The position numbers and the translations under genes are program-made. A stretch of 64,000 bases of DNA. Source: a virus. Of this stretch, positions 56,298-63,425 are shown one piece after another. Position 1 is the stretch's first letter; each line of letters begins with the position of its first letter. Location: IMG/VR virus record IMGVR_UViG_3300014911_000001, positions 1 to 64,000 of that record; one strand, given 5' to 3'. Below the pieces are notes generated by a model. That model did not search any database, was not told the origin of the DNA, and was given only the letters and a program-made list of their open reading frames with translations.

Positions 56298-56795
56298 TCA
56301 CAACAAATACTCCCGCTTAATCCTCCCTATCTCTGCATTAATCTCTTCTATCCGCCGCCTCACTCTCCTTAACCTATCCCAGTCCTCACCCGATACCAAA
56401 AAATCATCCAAAACAACCGCCTCACTCCAAGGAGTAGACGAAGCCTCACGCGGTAACGCACGAACCTCCACAGGCTCATTAGATAAACGCCACCTCTCCT
56501 CAGCTAACCTCCTCACCTTCTCCCTCATCTGCTCCCTCACATATAAAAACCCCTTTGCAATGTTTATAATATGCCTCAATCTGAATAAATCAACCTCACT
56601 CCGCACCTCCAACGGTATCTCCTCAACAAGAGACCCAGCTACCTTCCCGCCATGTTCACGACGCACCCTATCCACCAAACTCATTATAACATCCGACGTC
56701 ACATTAGCAAACGATAACGACTCAAATTCCTTCTCCACATCACGCGATATCGAAGCTATACGCCTCGCATTGATCAACGACTTAAATAATGCCAT
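56298..56795 (-). CDS. Helical protein, unknown
   Basis: 165 residues, AAGGAGGTGTAAGT before ATG. Nearly all helical and Arg/Glu-rich (VRREHGGKVAGSLVEEIPLEVRSEV, RRVRRRIEEINAEIGRIKREYLL). Possibly a scaffold-like or coiled-coil host-interaction protein. Codon use is more C-rich on the plus strand than its neighbours. Confidence 0.6.
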   Translation of the reverse strand: MALFKSLINARRIASISRDVEKEFESLSFANVTSDVIMSLVDRVRREHGGKVAGSLVEEIPLEVRSEVDLFRLRHIINIAKGFLYVREQMREKVRRLAEERWRLSNEPVEVRALPREASSTPWSEAVVLDDFLVSGEDWDRLRRVRRRIEEINAEIGRIKREYLL

Positions 56796-56822
56796 ACTTA
56801 CACCTCCTTGTATGTTTTCCTC

Positions 56823-57206
56823 TCACATAACATCTTCCCTATCAATAACATCTAAGGCATACCGCGCGGCTTCCTCTATATCACCAAACTCCTTATACCT
56901 AACATTCCACTTCGACGGCTTCCTCCCATATCCACCAACCTCTCTCCCCGTCCCCGCATCTACCACAATAATCTCACCAGGAATAAAAACATCCCTCATA
57001 ATACGATGAATATGCCACCTCCTTCCCTCATGCTCAATATCAAACTCATGAAGCTGCGAAAACAACACCTTCTCACCAGCACAAGAATCAACAAACATAT
57101 ACCCATCATCCGTCAACGATATACACGTATCCGCACAACAACGCTCACCATGCTCAGATGTAGGATCCGAAATTACACCCTCAATAACAATAAACTTCAA
57201 ATCCAT
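56823..57206 (-). CDS. Hypothetical protein
   Basis: 127 residues from the ATG at 57206 (ACAGGAGGTAATAAC). Cys pair HGERCCADTC, then a beta-rich stretch (GEIIVVDAGTGREVGGYGRKPSKW). No family. It is the last gene before the repeat-bearing gap. Confidence 0.6.
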   Translation of the reverse strand: MDLKFIVIEGVISDPTSEHGERCCADTCISLTDDGYMFVDSCAGEKVLFSQLHEFDIEHEGRRWHIHRIMRDVFIPGEIIVVDAGTGREVGGYGRKPSKWNVRYKEFGDIEEAARYALDVIDREDVM

Positions 57207-57447
57207 GTTATTACCTCCTGTTAATGTTGTTAATACCCCCGTTACATCCAATGCATAACCTCTATGTCAATCCATTACCCAACCATAACCAAGCCAAACC
57301 ATGCAGGCCAGCACTGAGTCTACGAAGTCCACCAAGGTCCACCAACCCTCCACAAACCCTCTACAAACTACTCTACTTCTACAAATGGTTCTACAAAGTC
57401 TACAAGCGGTCCTACAAACGGTCCTATACATGGCCCTACACATGGTC
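57207..57447. other. Non-coding gap with period-12 repeats
   Basis: 241 nt without a supported gene on either strand. Base composition is shifted (C/A-rich on the plus strand, T/G on the minus). The left part contains degenerate AAGGTCCACCAAC units; the right part holds the clear 12-bp repeats described separately. Confidence 0.5.
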
Positions 57448-57469
57448 CTACAACGGTCCTACAAACTGA
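57378..57469. repeat. Tandem 12-bp repeats (iteron-like)
   Basis: About eight units close to (C/T)CTACAAACGGT in a row: TCTACAAATGGT, TCTACAAAG (short), TCTACAAGCGGT, CCTACAAACGGT, CCTATACATGGC, CCTACACATGGT, CCTACAACGGT, CCTACAAACTGA. Regular helical-repeat spacing in a gap suggests protein-binding iterons, perhaps an origin or a partition/control site. Confidence 0.65.
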
Positions 57470-57585
57470 AGAGGCCTATGGCGCCTGCTGGCTTCGTCGG
57501 GCCTCGCTCGACCTCTGATGGGTTTCGTTGGGTGTCCTGACCTCGCTGGCTGGTTTTCGGCGGAAATTTGGCGTTGTTTGGGCAT
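57448..57585 (-). CDS. Possible 45-residue Arg/Pro-rich peptide
   Basis: ATG at 57585 with an excellent AAAGGAGGTCAAA site and copy 5 of the AGTCAATTT element upstream. The product (MPKQRQISAENQPARSGH...) is Arg/Pro-rich and ends within the tandem repeats, which is unlike the other genes. May be a leader peptide. Confidence 0.35.
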   Translation of the reverse strand: MPKQRQISAENQPARSGHPTKPIRGRARPDEASRRHRPLQFVGPL

Positions 57586-57609
57586 TTTGACCTCCTTTGT
57601 TTGATATTT

Positions 57610-57632
57610 GTTTTTATGCCAGTAGATTGACT
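57610..57632 (-). repeat. AGTCAATTT element, copy 5
   Basis: Minus strand AGTCAATCTACTGGCATAAA then AAC, directly after the stop of 57633 and before the 57585 start. Confidence 0.58.
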
Positions 57633-58619
57633 TTATTTTAGTATGCGCTCTATGGCTCTTCTGAAGTTTTTTAGTGTTTGTTCTTTTGAGTGTTTGATTA
57701 TTTTTTTGGCTTCGTTCATGGTTATAGGGCGGGCTTCGATATTATTGTTTACGGCGTAGTGGTATGGTACGAACAGGGTTTTATTGGTTTTTATTATTTT
57801 GAGGTATAAACCGCGGCATCCTATGTCGAAGTCCTTTTTCATATCCCTATCTACGATCATAGCCTCGCTGAGGTAGGTATCTGGTATTGTTTCGAGGGTT
57901 AGTGGGTTGGTGAAGCCGCGGCTCCTCCTTACGAAGTAGTACTTGCAGTGGATGCAGTGAAGCCCGCACTTTTTTACTTTAGTGTTAAGTTCCATGTCAT
58001 CTGAGATCCACCTACCCTTCTCCTCGAATGTATCATATTTATAGCAATATACGGTGTTTGTTCCTATATCATATATGGTTTGTATATGATTATCTTCGGG
58101 CAGTAAGATGCACATCGCGACCTCGCGTTGGTGGTGTATTTTTATATCCTTATTACCGAGCAACAATCTTGTAATCTTGTTTTCATATTGTTCATATATT
58201 TTATCTATATCAGCGCAGATATATATTTCATCGCCTTTTGATAGGAGCTTTTTTATTGCTTCGGTGCAGAGTGTTATTGAGTTGCCTATCTTGATGGCTT
58301 TTAGTGGTATTTCGAGGTGTTTGCAGATGCTACATGTAGGCATGCTGGAGTGTTCACTTGGTTCTGCGTATGATATTTTATAGAAGAGGAATGGGAATGC
58401 TTGGAGTGAAGCCGGCGCCCATGGTGGGGAAGAAGCCGCGGCCTCCTTATGTTCTCTTGATACTATATAGGCTGAAGCCGCGCCGCCTAATGTATCAACG
58501 ATAAAATTAAGATGAAACACCATCTGCTCCACAGAATATTCTCCTTTGACATCAGGATCCGATTCCACTACATAAACCTTACCATCCTTCATTCCATAGA
58601 TAGCATATATCATCCCCAT
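57633..58619 (-). CDS. Zinc-knuckle protein, accessory family A (long member)
   Basis: 328 residues, GGGAGGAGTAG before ATG. Family marks: LQAFPFLFYKISY, MPTCSICKHLEIPL, KIGNSITLCTEAIKKLLSKGDEIYICAD. A unique C-terminal half adds a second Cys cluster (KKCGLHCIHCKYYFVRRS) and ends in a basic helix. Several Ala-rich stretches are translated GC motifs. Function unknown. Confidence 0.66.
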   Translation of the reverse strand: MGMIYAIYGMKDGKVYVVESDPDVKGEYSVEQMVFHLNFIVDTLGGAASAYIVSREHKEAAASSPPWAPASLQAFPFLFYKISYAEPSEHSSMPTCSICKHLEIPLKAIKIGNSITLCTEAIKKLLSKGDEIYICADIDKIYEQYENKITRLLLGNKDIKIHHQREVAMCILLPEDNHIQTIYDIGTNTVYCYKYDTFEEKGRWISDDMELNTKVKKCGLHCIHCKYYFVRRSRGFTNPLTLETIPDTYLSEAMIVDRDMKKDFDIGCRGLYLKIIKTNKTLFVPYHYAVNNNIEARPITMNEAKKIIKHSKEQTLKNFRRAIERILK

Positions 58620-59152
58620 CTACTCCTCCCTTCTCGTATAAACTCCCTCAGTCTTATGGGTTTATCATGTAGTATAAGAACGCTCGCGTTGTTGCGTGCT
58701 ATGATATCGACCCAGAACTCATCTGGTGTGACATATGTATTGCTTATTACGATGATGCCTTTGATTTGAGCTACCTTCATCCATAGAGGAATATGTTGCT
58801 GGACATACAGACATGGTACATCCTGTGGTGCTATTATGCTACAAATACGGTAGAAGGAGAAGGGGAAGCCGGCGACCTCTGCTGGTAGCCATGGTGGTTC
58901 ATCAGGTTCGTTGTTGGTTGGAGGTGGTTGGTCCATGTGTGATGGTAGAGGTATTTCATTGCGAGAGAAGATGTATGAAGCCCCGCCCTCTTTATATATA
59001 TCATATAAATTACTAATAACATCACTTTTATTAAATATATAATTCCACACGAGCAGATTATCTTGGTTCGTGAATGTTGGTTCTAAATACAACTTAGGAG
59101 GGATACCTATTTTGATTGGACTGAGTATGACATAGTAGTAATCGTCTGTCAT
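58610..59152 (-). CDS. Accessory family A protein
   Basis: 180 residues from the ATG at 59152, 10 nt after AAAAGGAGG; the GC motif CGCGGGCTTC fills the space between site and start. An in-frame ATG at 59260 lies just after the -10 box and upstream of the expected transcription start, so it is excluded. VAGFPFSFYRICSII matches the family strand; the CxxC knuckle is replaced by CLYVQQH. Function unknown. Confidence 0.62.
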   Translation of the reverse strand: MTDDYYYVILSPIKIGIPPKLYLEPTFTNQDNLLVWNYIFNKSDVISNLYDIYKEGGASYIFSRNEIPLPSHMDQPPPTNNEPDEPPWLPAEVAGFPFSFYRICSIIAPQDVPCLYVQQHIPLWMKVAQIKGIIVISNTYVTPDEFWVDIIARNNASVLILHDKPIRLREFIREGRSRWG

Positions 59153-59197
59153 GAAGCCCGCGCCTCCTTTTTTTATCACCTCTCTTTTTCTTCGCCG

Positions 59198-59220
59198 CCC
59201 CTCCCTTGCCCCACCGCCCC
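59198..59220 (-). promoter_or_regulatory. G-quadruplex-capable leader
   Basis: On the minus strand GGGG-CGGT-GGGG-CAA-GGG-A-GGGG: four G-runs in 23 nt, in the leader between the 59261 promoter and the 59152 start. Confidence 0.45.
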
Positions 59221-59221
59221 G

Positions 59222-59333
59222 CCTCATTGCCCTGCCTACGGTTATGACATATTTTACCATATTATAATGAAAATTTTATTATTTTCAAGATCTTTCCCTT
59301 CCTTTTTTCCTCATTGCGATGCCGACAGTTATG
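59222..59333. repeat. Imperfect 25-bp direct repeat pair
   Basis: CCTCATTGC-x2-TGCC-x-AC-x-GTTATG occurs at 59222-59246 and 59309-59333, 21 of 25 bases identical, flanking the promoter at 59261. Confidence 0.5.
59261..59288 (-). promoter_or_regulatory. Sigma70-type promoter
   Basis: On the minus strand TTGAAA (59288-59283), 16-nt spacer, TATAAT (59266-59261). Expected start near 59254 with a ~100-nt leader to the ATG at 59152. Best -10 match in the window. Confidence 0.6.
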
Positions 59334-59356
59334 GTTTAGTTACCGCAAAATTGACC
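59333..59356 (-). repeat. AGTCAATTT-like element, copy 6
   Basis: Minus strand GGTCAATTTTGCGGTAACTA then AACC, between the ligase stop and the promoter of the next gene; nearly identical at its 3' part to copy 7. Confidence 0.5.
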
Positions 59357-59371
59357 AAAAAAATTTACGGT

Positions 59372-61348
59372 CTACTTATTAGGCCGCCAGCCTGACGCTG
59401 TCTTGAATGCGTAGAACAAGCTCTTCGCCTCCTCTTTACTTATACCGTTCTTTATCGCGATCTGCTCGATGACCAGATCCTCATTAGCAGGAAGAGGAAC
59501 GATATCAATCTCGGATGGATCCTTATCGTCTCTGAATCTGATGAAGCGCGGCGCCCTGAGAGCTTCTTTTCCTAGATCCATCGCGCGGACTTCGATGACT
59601 CTTCCTTTATATTTCTCAGGATGGAGCCACATGTCATCTCTTATTTCGTCTGTGAAGCCGGAACCGACCATCGCGACTACTTTACCCGTAGCATCAGCTG
59701 CTGCTACCTTCCCTGCGGAGTTGGATAACCTTCCTGTACCGGGCAGAATATCAACGATCTTCAAATCATAGGTATCAAATCTTTTTACCTTATACCACTT
59801 ATCCTCTCTTGGCAATCCGTTGGGATCCTTTATAATGATACCTTCGCCCAGTGGCAGATCGTCATCGATCATGTCGCGGAAGAAGTCGGCGGCCTTATCA
59901 GGATCACTGGACTTGAAGTGTATCATCTTTGGCACCGTGAACATCCTCTTGGTCGCGGCTTCAGGTATTTGGTATTTACCATAATAACTCTCATTAAGAA
60001 GCCCGACGATATCCTCGTATATGGTTCTTCTTTCCATGTATGAAGCCGGCGCTGGTATCAGTACTCCGTCCTCTGTGGCCCATCCGATCCAGTCGAATAC
60101 CATTAGTCGGATTAAGCCGCGCTCCTTCTGTGCAAGGACGGCATTCTCGGGACTCGCGTTGAGCATCCCGCTGAGGACATTAGCTCCATCAGGATGCCAC
60201 AGCTCGCCCCGCAGGACCATCCCCACCGCCCGCTCCGGTAGCCATAAGCCCGCGCTCATATGAGGAACATTACCCTCTCTGTGGATCGGATATCCCTCAA
60301 CGGAATACCTTCTACTTACTACAGTAAGAGTAACAGGCACTCCATCAGGCAGATAACCCTCATATTTGAGGAAGGCGCGCTTCAGTGCGTTAATCGCGGC
60401 TCTATCTAAGACTGGTTTGACTATAGCTGGCTGACTCACCTTGAACGACGGACCGGGGTCCTGGCTTTTCTTGGCAGCGGTGAAGACCTTGAGGACCCCA
60501 CCGATGGTCCCCACCGCCCGCCCCGCTTCTTCCCGCGGGCTTACTATGATTTGATCCTCTGTCTTAAGAATCTCATATTCTCCTGTCTCGAAGAACGGTG
60601 CGTTTATTCTTATTATGAAGTTGGCACCATCGACCTTCCGCTCTGCGATAAGCTCCTTACCTTCCTCGACTCTCTTGGTGACATCCTCCGCTGTTTCGAG
60701 GGCTTCATACACTCGCCTCGGGAACCATAATTCCGTAAATCCAGAATGACGGATCGCGATATAATTTTTATCTGTCACCTTAATGAACTCCCACCATCCG
60801 GACCACGGCTCATCTATTTTATACGGTGTGAATACCTCAACAGATTTCAGGTTGGATCTTACTACGCCCGGACTTTGGTATTCGATGGTCATTAAGCCGG
60901 CGCCGTATTGCCCTTCGGGGATTTCACCTTCGAAGTCCTCTGCTAGGATTTTATGATCCTGGGATCTTATCACATTTGTTTTCCATCCGCTTGGTTTCTT
61001 AGGATTATCGTCAGCATGAAGCGGCGGCTTCTTCTTGAACACGAACGATATCAGTCTTTCGCTAGCACTTTTGAGGAGGCGCTGGCTCCGTGTCACAGGA
61101 TATCTGAACCGGAAGTCCCAGTGAAGCCCCGCCGCCCGCGCCTCATGCCTATGCACCGTCACCCTAGTAGGATATGGTTTCAGAGGTCTTAGCTCCATGT
61201 TCTTCTTATAGAGCGCCCGCTTCGTGGATCCCTTAATAACACGCTTTGCGGCTATCTGTGTATACGCTTTAATGAGACCGTTAGTAACAGCCTTATGCAG
61301 GAGAGCACCGGTTATCTTCGTACCAAGGGTTGCTGCTATGTGCCACAT
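59372..61348 (-). CDS. LigD-like: phosphoesterase domain fused to ATP-dependent DNA ligase
   Basis: 658 residues from the ATG at 61348 (AAGGAGGTGCAA). Residues ~60-215: LigD 3'-phosphoesterase domain (TVHRHEARAAGLHWDFRF, EDFEGEIPEGQYGAGL). Residues ~225-560: ligase core with the adenylation motif AERKVDGANF (Lys ~238), GELWHPDG, EGIIIKDP and KWYKVKR. Then an OB-like end (VVAMVGSGFTDEI). There is no primase-polymerase domain, and no Ku gene is in the window. An N-terminal ~55 residues is extra. Seals DNA ends, with 3'-end trimming. Two copies of the G-rich 16-mer lie within the gene, both encoding RAVG. Confidence 0.92.
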   Translation of the reverse strand: MWHIAATLGTKITGALLHKAVTNGLIKAYTQIAAKRVIKGSTKRALYKKNMELRPLKPYPTRVTVHRHEARAAGLHWDFRFRYPVTRSQRLLKSASERLISFVFKKKPPLHADDNPKKPSGWKTNVIRSQDHKILAEDFEGEIPEGQYGAGLMTIEYQSPGVVRSNLKSVEVFTPYKIDEPWSGWWEFIKVTDKNYIAIRHSGFTELWFPRRVYEALETAEDVTKRVEEGKELIAERKVDGANFIIRINAPFFETGEYEILKTEDQIIVSPREEAGRAVGTIGGVLKVFTAAKKSQDPGPSFKVSQPAIVKPVLDRAAINALKRAFLKYEGYLPDGVPVTLTVVSRRYSVEGYPIHREGNVPHMSAGLWLPERAVGMVLRGELWHPDGANVLSGMLNASPENAVLAQKERGLIRLMVFDWIGWATEDGVLIPAPASYMERRTIYEDIVGLLNESYYGKYQIPEAATKRMFTVPKMIHFKSSDPDKAADFFRDMIDDDLPLGEGIIIKDPNGLPREDKWYKVKRFDTYDLKIVDILPGTGRLSNSAGKVAAADATGKVVAMVGSGFTDEIRDDMWLHPEKYKGRVIEVRAMDLGKEALRAPRFIRFRDDKDPSEIDIVPLPANEDLVIEQIAIKNGISKEEAKSLFYAFKTASGWRPNK

Positions 61349-61358
61349 TTGCACCTCC

Positions 61359-61589
61359 TTATATAACCTTTTTCACATTGAATTTTTCTACGAGGGCATC
61401 AGCCATCTTCGCAGCACATTTTATACAGTATGGCCCGAAGGTTTTCTCCTTCTGGAACGCTCGGTAATCATCCTCATTATTACTGGTTTTTCTTATATTA
61501 CCAGCAATGATGAGGAATGCGAGGTCCTTCGGACCATAATTTTTACCACATATTTTACATGTCCACTTTTTACTTTTTCTGAATAGCAT
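61359..61589 (-). CDS. Zinc-finger protein
   Basis: 76 residues from the ATG at 61589 (AGGAGTAGAGAT). WTCKICGKNYGPKD and YCIKCAAKMADALV give a C-x2-C/C-x2-C ribbon ~35 residues apart. Basic throughout. Lies just downstream in the ligase region; unknown. Confidence 0.62.
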   Translation of the reverse strand: MLFRKSKKWTCKICGKNYGPKDLAFLIIAGNIRKTSNNEDDYRAFQKEKTFGPYCIKCAAKMADALVEKFNVKKVI

Positions 61590-61593
61590 ATCT

Positions 61594-61803
61594 CTACTCC
61601 TTTTGATGTTGTTTACTCTTGAGTTCTTCGTGAAATTCAGCAACAGCTTCTTCTACCTTAGTGGAAGGCGTGATAAACAGAGTAATACCATTGAACTCTA
61701 GATCGATATACACACCAAGCCGCTTTGAGGTTTCAATAGCCTCTTCAACGGCATTCACTATGTGTGTACCGGGTAATGGTTTCATGGTGACTACCAATTT
61801 CAT
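61594..61803 (-). CDS. Small alpha/beta protein
   Basis: 69 residues, AAGGAGGACAGG before ATG. Beta-alpha-beta with KLVVTMKPLPGTHIVNAVEEAIETSKRLGVYIDLEFNG; compact. A G-quadruplex-capable segment lies ~25-53 nt upstream. Unassigned. Confidence 0.6.
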   Translation of the reverse strand: MKLVVTMKPLPGTHIVNAVEEAIETSKRLGVYIDLEFNGITLFITPSTKVEEAVAEFHEELKSKQHQKE

Positions 61804-61827
61804 CCTGTCCTCCTTGTTGATGTGAGG

Positions 61828-61856
61828 CCCCGCTCCTGCCCCACCCCGCCGCCCCC
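61828..61856 (-). promoter_or_regulatory. G-quadruplex-capable intergenic segment
   Basis: Minus strand holds runs GGGGG, GGGG, GGGG and GGGG within 29 nt, between the stop of 61866 and the ribosome-binding site of 61803. TTGATG/CATCAA sequences flank it. Confidence 0.45.
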
Positions 61857-61865
61857 ATCAACTTA

Positions 61866-62303
61866 TTAAGCTTCTTGGGCGGCCTTCTTCATCGCATAAA
61901 ATTCCTTGAGCTCTTTTGCGCTCAAGCCCAGCTTGACAGCACCAGTCATAATAACAGGCACCGATACCACAGGTGGCGCCATCGTTGCGATGATAGCACC
62001 AGTTATAGCTCTTCCTACATTCAGCATGGATTTCAGCGTGTAATGTTTTATGTCTTTACACTCCTCAGGTCTTATATCCTTGGTTAACGCCGTACTTCCG
62101 AGGACGACCTTGGCAACGGGCCCAACGATCGGCAGCAATGTCAGGCCAGCGCCAATAGCCATGGTTGGCTTATCGGCCTCTATGATCGCGTTTCTTGCCG
62201 TTTGATACTTCTCTCTTATGAAGCCGCGGCTTCTTTCTGCTATATCCTTTATCTTTTCGCGCGGCTTCACCTTCTTTACTTTCATAGCGAGTTTCTTTAC
62301 CAC
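61866..62303 (-). CDS. Small membrane protein with basic N-terminus
   Basis: 145 residues, GTG start with AAGGAGGTGTAAT. N-terminal 45 residues very basic (KKVKKVKPREKIKDIAERSRGF). Two or three hydrophobic segments follow (MAIGAGLTLLPIVGPVAKVVLG, AITGAIIATMAPPVVSVPVIMTGAV). Perhaps a membrane anchor for replication; not recognised. Confidence 0.6.
   Translation of the reverse strand: MVKKLAMKVKKVKPREKIKDIAERSRGFIREKYQTARNAIIEADKPTMAIGAGLTLLPIVGPVAKVVLGSTALTKDIRPEECKDIKHYTLKSMLNVGRAITGAIIATMAPPVVSVPVIMTGAVKLGLSAKELKEFYAMKKAAQEA
62220..62233. repeat. GC palindrome GAAGCCGCGGCTTC
   Basis: Perfect copy in the 61866 gene; a second imperfect motif (CGCGCGGCTTC) follows 30 bp later. Confidence 0.9.
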
Positions 62304-62304
62304 A

Positions 62305-62649
62305 TTACACCTCCTTGCTTCTGATTTTTATTAGCTCCTCCTCTATTTTTATATCAGGATCCATCACAAAGAAGATGAGGCGCGCATACCTGTTAACAGG
62401 ATAATCAGGATAACCACCGATTGTTTCCCATGTGTGCAGACATATTATATATGTATCGCTTTTATACACGACCTCAAGCTCATCATATGTGCAACAGTCT
62501 CTTAGCATGTTACCAGAATTAGCTATCCATCTCTGTCCTACTTCTGCTTTTTCTAGGTCACTCCATGTAATCGTGATCTCGTCGCCCTCTCCATTATAGT
62601 CGAGGGCCGCGAGTCTGAATGCAATGTTCTGCTGCACTGTTTCTACCAT
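62305..62649 (-). CDS. Hypothetical protein
   Basis: 114 residues, AAGGAGGTATTAGG before ATG. Beta-rich with a Trp/Asp core (ITITWSDLEKAEVGQRW) and Cys pair DCCTYDELE. No family. Copy 7 of the AGTCAATTT element is in its leader. Confidence 0.6.
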   Translation of the reverse strand: MVETVQQNIAFRLAALDYNGEGDEITITWSDLEKAEVGQRWIANSGNMLRDCCTYDELEVVYKSDTYIICLHTWETIGGYPDYPVNRYARLIFFVMDPDIKIEEELIKIRSKEV

Positions 62650-62668
62650 CCTAATACCTCCTTGTTTG

Positions 62669-62693
62669 TTTTAGTTACCACTAAATTGACACC
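62669..62693 (-). repeat. AGTCAATTT element, copy 7
   Basis: Minus strand GTGTCAATTTAGTGGTAACT then AAAAC, ending 20 nt before the ATG at 62649. Confidence 0.58.
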
Positions 62694-62702
62694 CGCCGGG
62701 CT

Positions 62703-62894
62703 TCACTCCTCCTCATATTCCTCCTTGTAATATTTTTCCTGATGCGGTAATAACTCCACTAGTGTCCCGCAGTATACGCATTCATATGGAGGATTGTCAA
62801 CCCTGGCGTTCTTTCCTGTCCACATTCCACACACAGGACATATCACATTGCCTGTAACGCTTACATCACCAATAACGGTGACTTTTTCACACAT
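62703..62894 (-). CDS. Zinc-ribbon protein
   Basis: 63 residues, AAGGAGGTAAAC before ATG. ICPVCGMWTG and YECVYCGTLVE, 21 residues apart, form a zinc ribbon; acidic tail YYKEEYEEE. Unknown partner. Confidence 0.65.
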   Translation of the reverse strand: MCEKVTVIGDVSVTGNVICPVCGMWTGKNARVDNPPYECVYCGTLVELLPHQEKYYKEEYEEE

Positions 62895-62952
62895 GTTTAC
62901 CTCCTTCCTGCTTTTTTTCCTTACTATTAAACATTATCCTGCGGGCTTCCGC

Positions 62953-62968
62953 CCCCACCGCCCGCCCC
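62953..62968 (-). repeat. G-rich 16-mer (also at 60509)
   Basis: Plus strand CCCCACCGCCCGCCCC, identical to 60509-60524 and near-identical to 60221-60236 and 59209-59223. Confidence 0.6.
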
Positions 62969-63052
62969 TCAAAGGCGGCGGCTTCTTATATCCTCCGCCG
63001 ATATGATACACAATATAAACGAGGCTAATAGTGGTAACACAGCTAGTAGCAT
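62969..63052 (-). CDS. 27-residue membrane micropeptide
   Basis: ATG at 63052 with AAAGGAGGATAATTAAG upstream. One membrane helix (LLAVLPLLASFILCIIS) and a basic tail RSRRL; the tail codons are a GC motif. Confidence 0.45.
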   Translation of the reverse strand: MLLAVLPLLASFILCIISAEDIRSRRL

Positions 63053-63108
63053 CTTAATTATCCTCCTTTGTGTAAGATTTGCGTCAGATGTGTCAGATTT
63101 GCGTCAGA

Positions 63109-63375
63109 TTAGCTCTTCTTCTTACTGAGTAATGCGCTCATTTGGATGTATACACTTATAAGAACACTTGCCAGCAATCCTACTATCATGCCGGTTACCC
63201 CGACGAACAGGGTAACCCCAACAGCCACCAGAATGCAGCTGATCGCAAAATCGCGCAGGTAGTGATTGCCTCGCAATCCTCTGATCAGCCCTTTCTCCTT
63301 TATTCTCTTCATGCCACGGGTCAGACTTATATACATCCATACTAAGCCCGCGGCCGCCACTAGGTATAGCAACAT
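63109..63375 (-). CDS. Small multi-span membrane protein
   Basis: 88 residues, AAGGAGGTGTATT before ATG. Hydrophobic segments at ~2-18, ~44-62 and ~62-80 separated by a basic loop (RGMKRIKEKGLIRGLRG), Lys tail. Holin-like or envelope-modifying in form; unassigned. Confidence 0.6.
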   Translation of the reverse strand: MLLYLVAAAGLVWMYISLTRGMKRIKEKGLIRGLRGNHYLRDFAISCILVAVGVTLFVGVTGMIVGLLASVLISVYIQMSALLSKKKS

Positions 63376-63388
63376 AATACACCTCCTT

Positions 63389-63412
63389 GTTTATTCGCCA
63401 TTTGATTGACTA
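63389..63412 (-). repeat. AGTCAATTT element, copy 8
   Basis: Minus strand TAGTCAATCAAATGGCGAATA then AAC, running into the AAGGAGG of 63375. Confidence 0.55.
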
Positions 63413-63425
63413 GGCGGTTATGACA

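Noticed and set aside
56236-57009. Long 257-codon open frame on the plus strand
   Set aside because: It lies antisense to two well-supported minus-strand genes, has no ribosome-binding site, and its Ser/Thr/Pro-rich product is typical of a shadow frame.
57378-57469. CRISPR array
   Set aside because: Repeats are 12 bp in direct tandem with no spacers, and no cas operon is present; the Cas4-like genes are phage replication-type.
37211-63412. AGTCAATTT elements read as plus-strand TTGACT promoters
   Set aside because: No consistent -10 box at 16-18 nt on the plus strand, and all nearby genes run on the minus strand.
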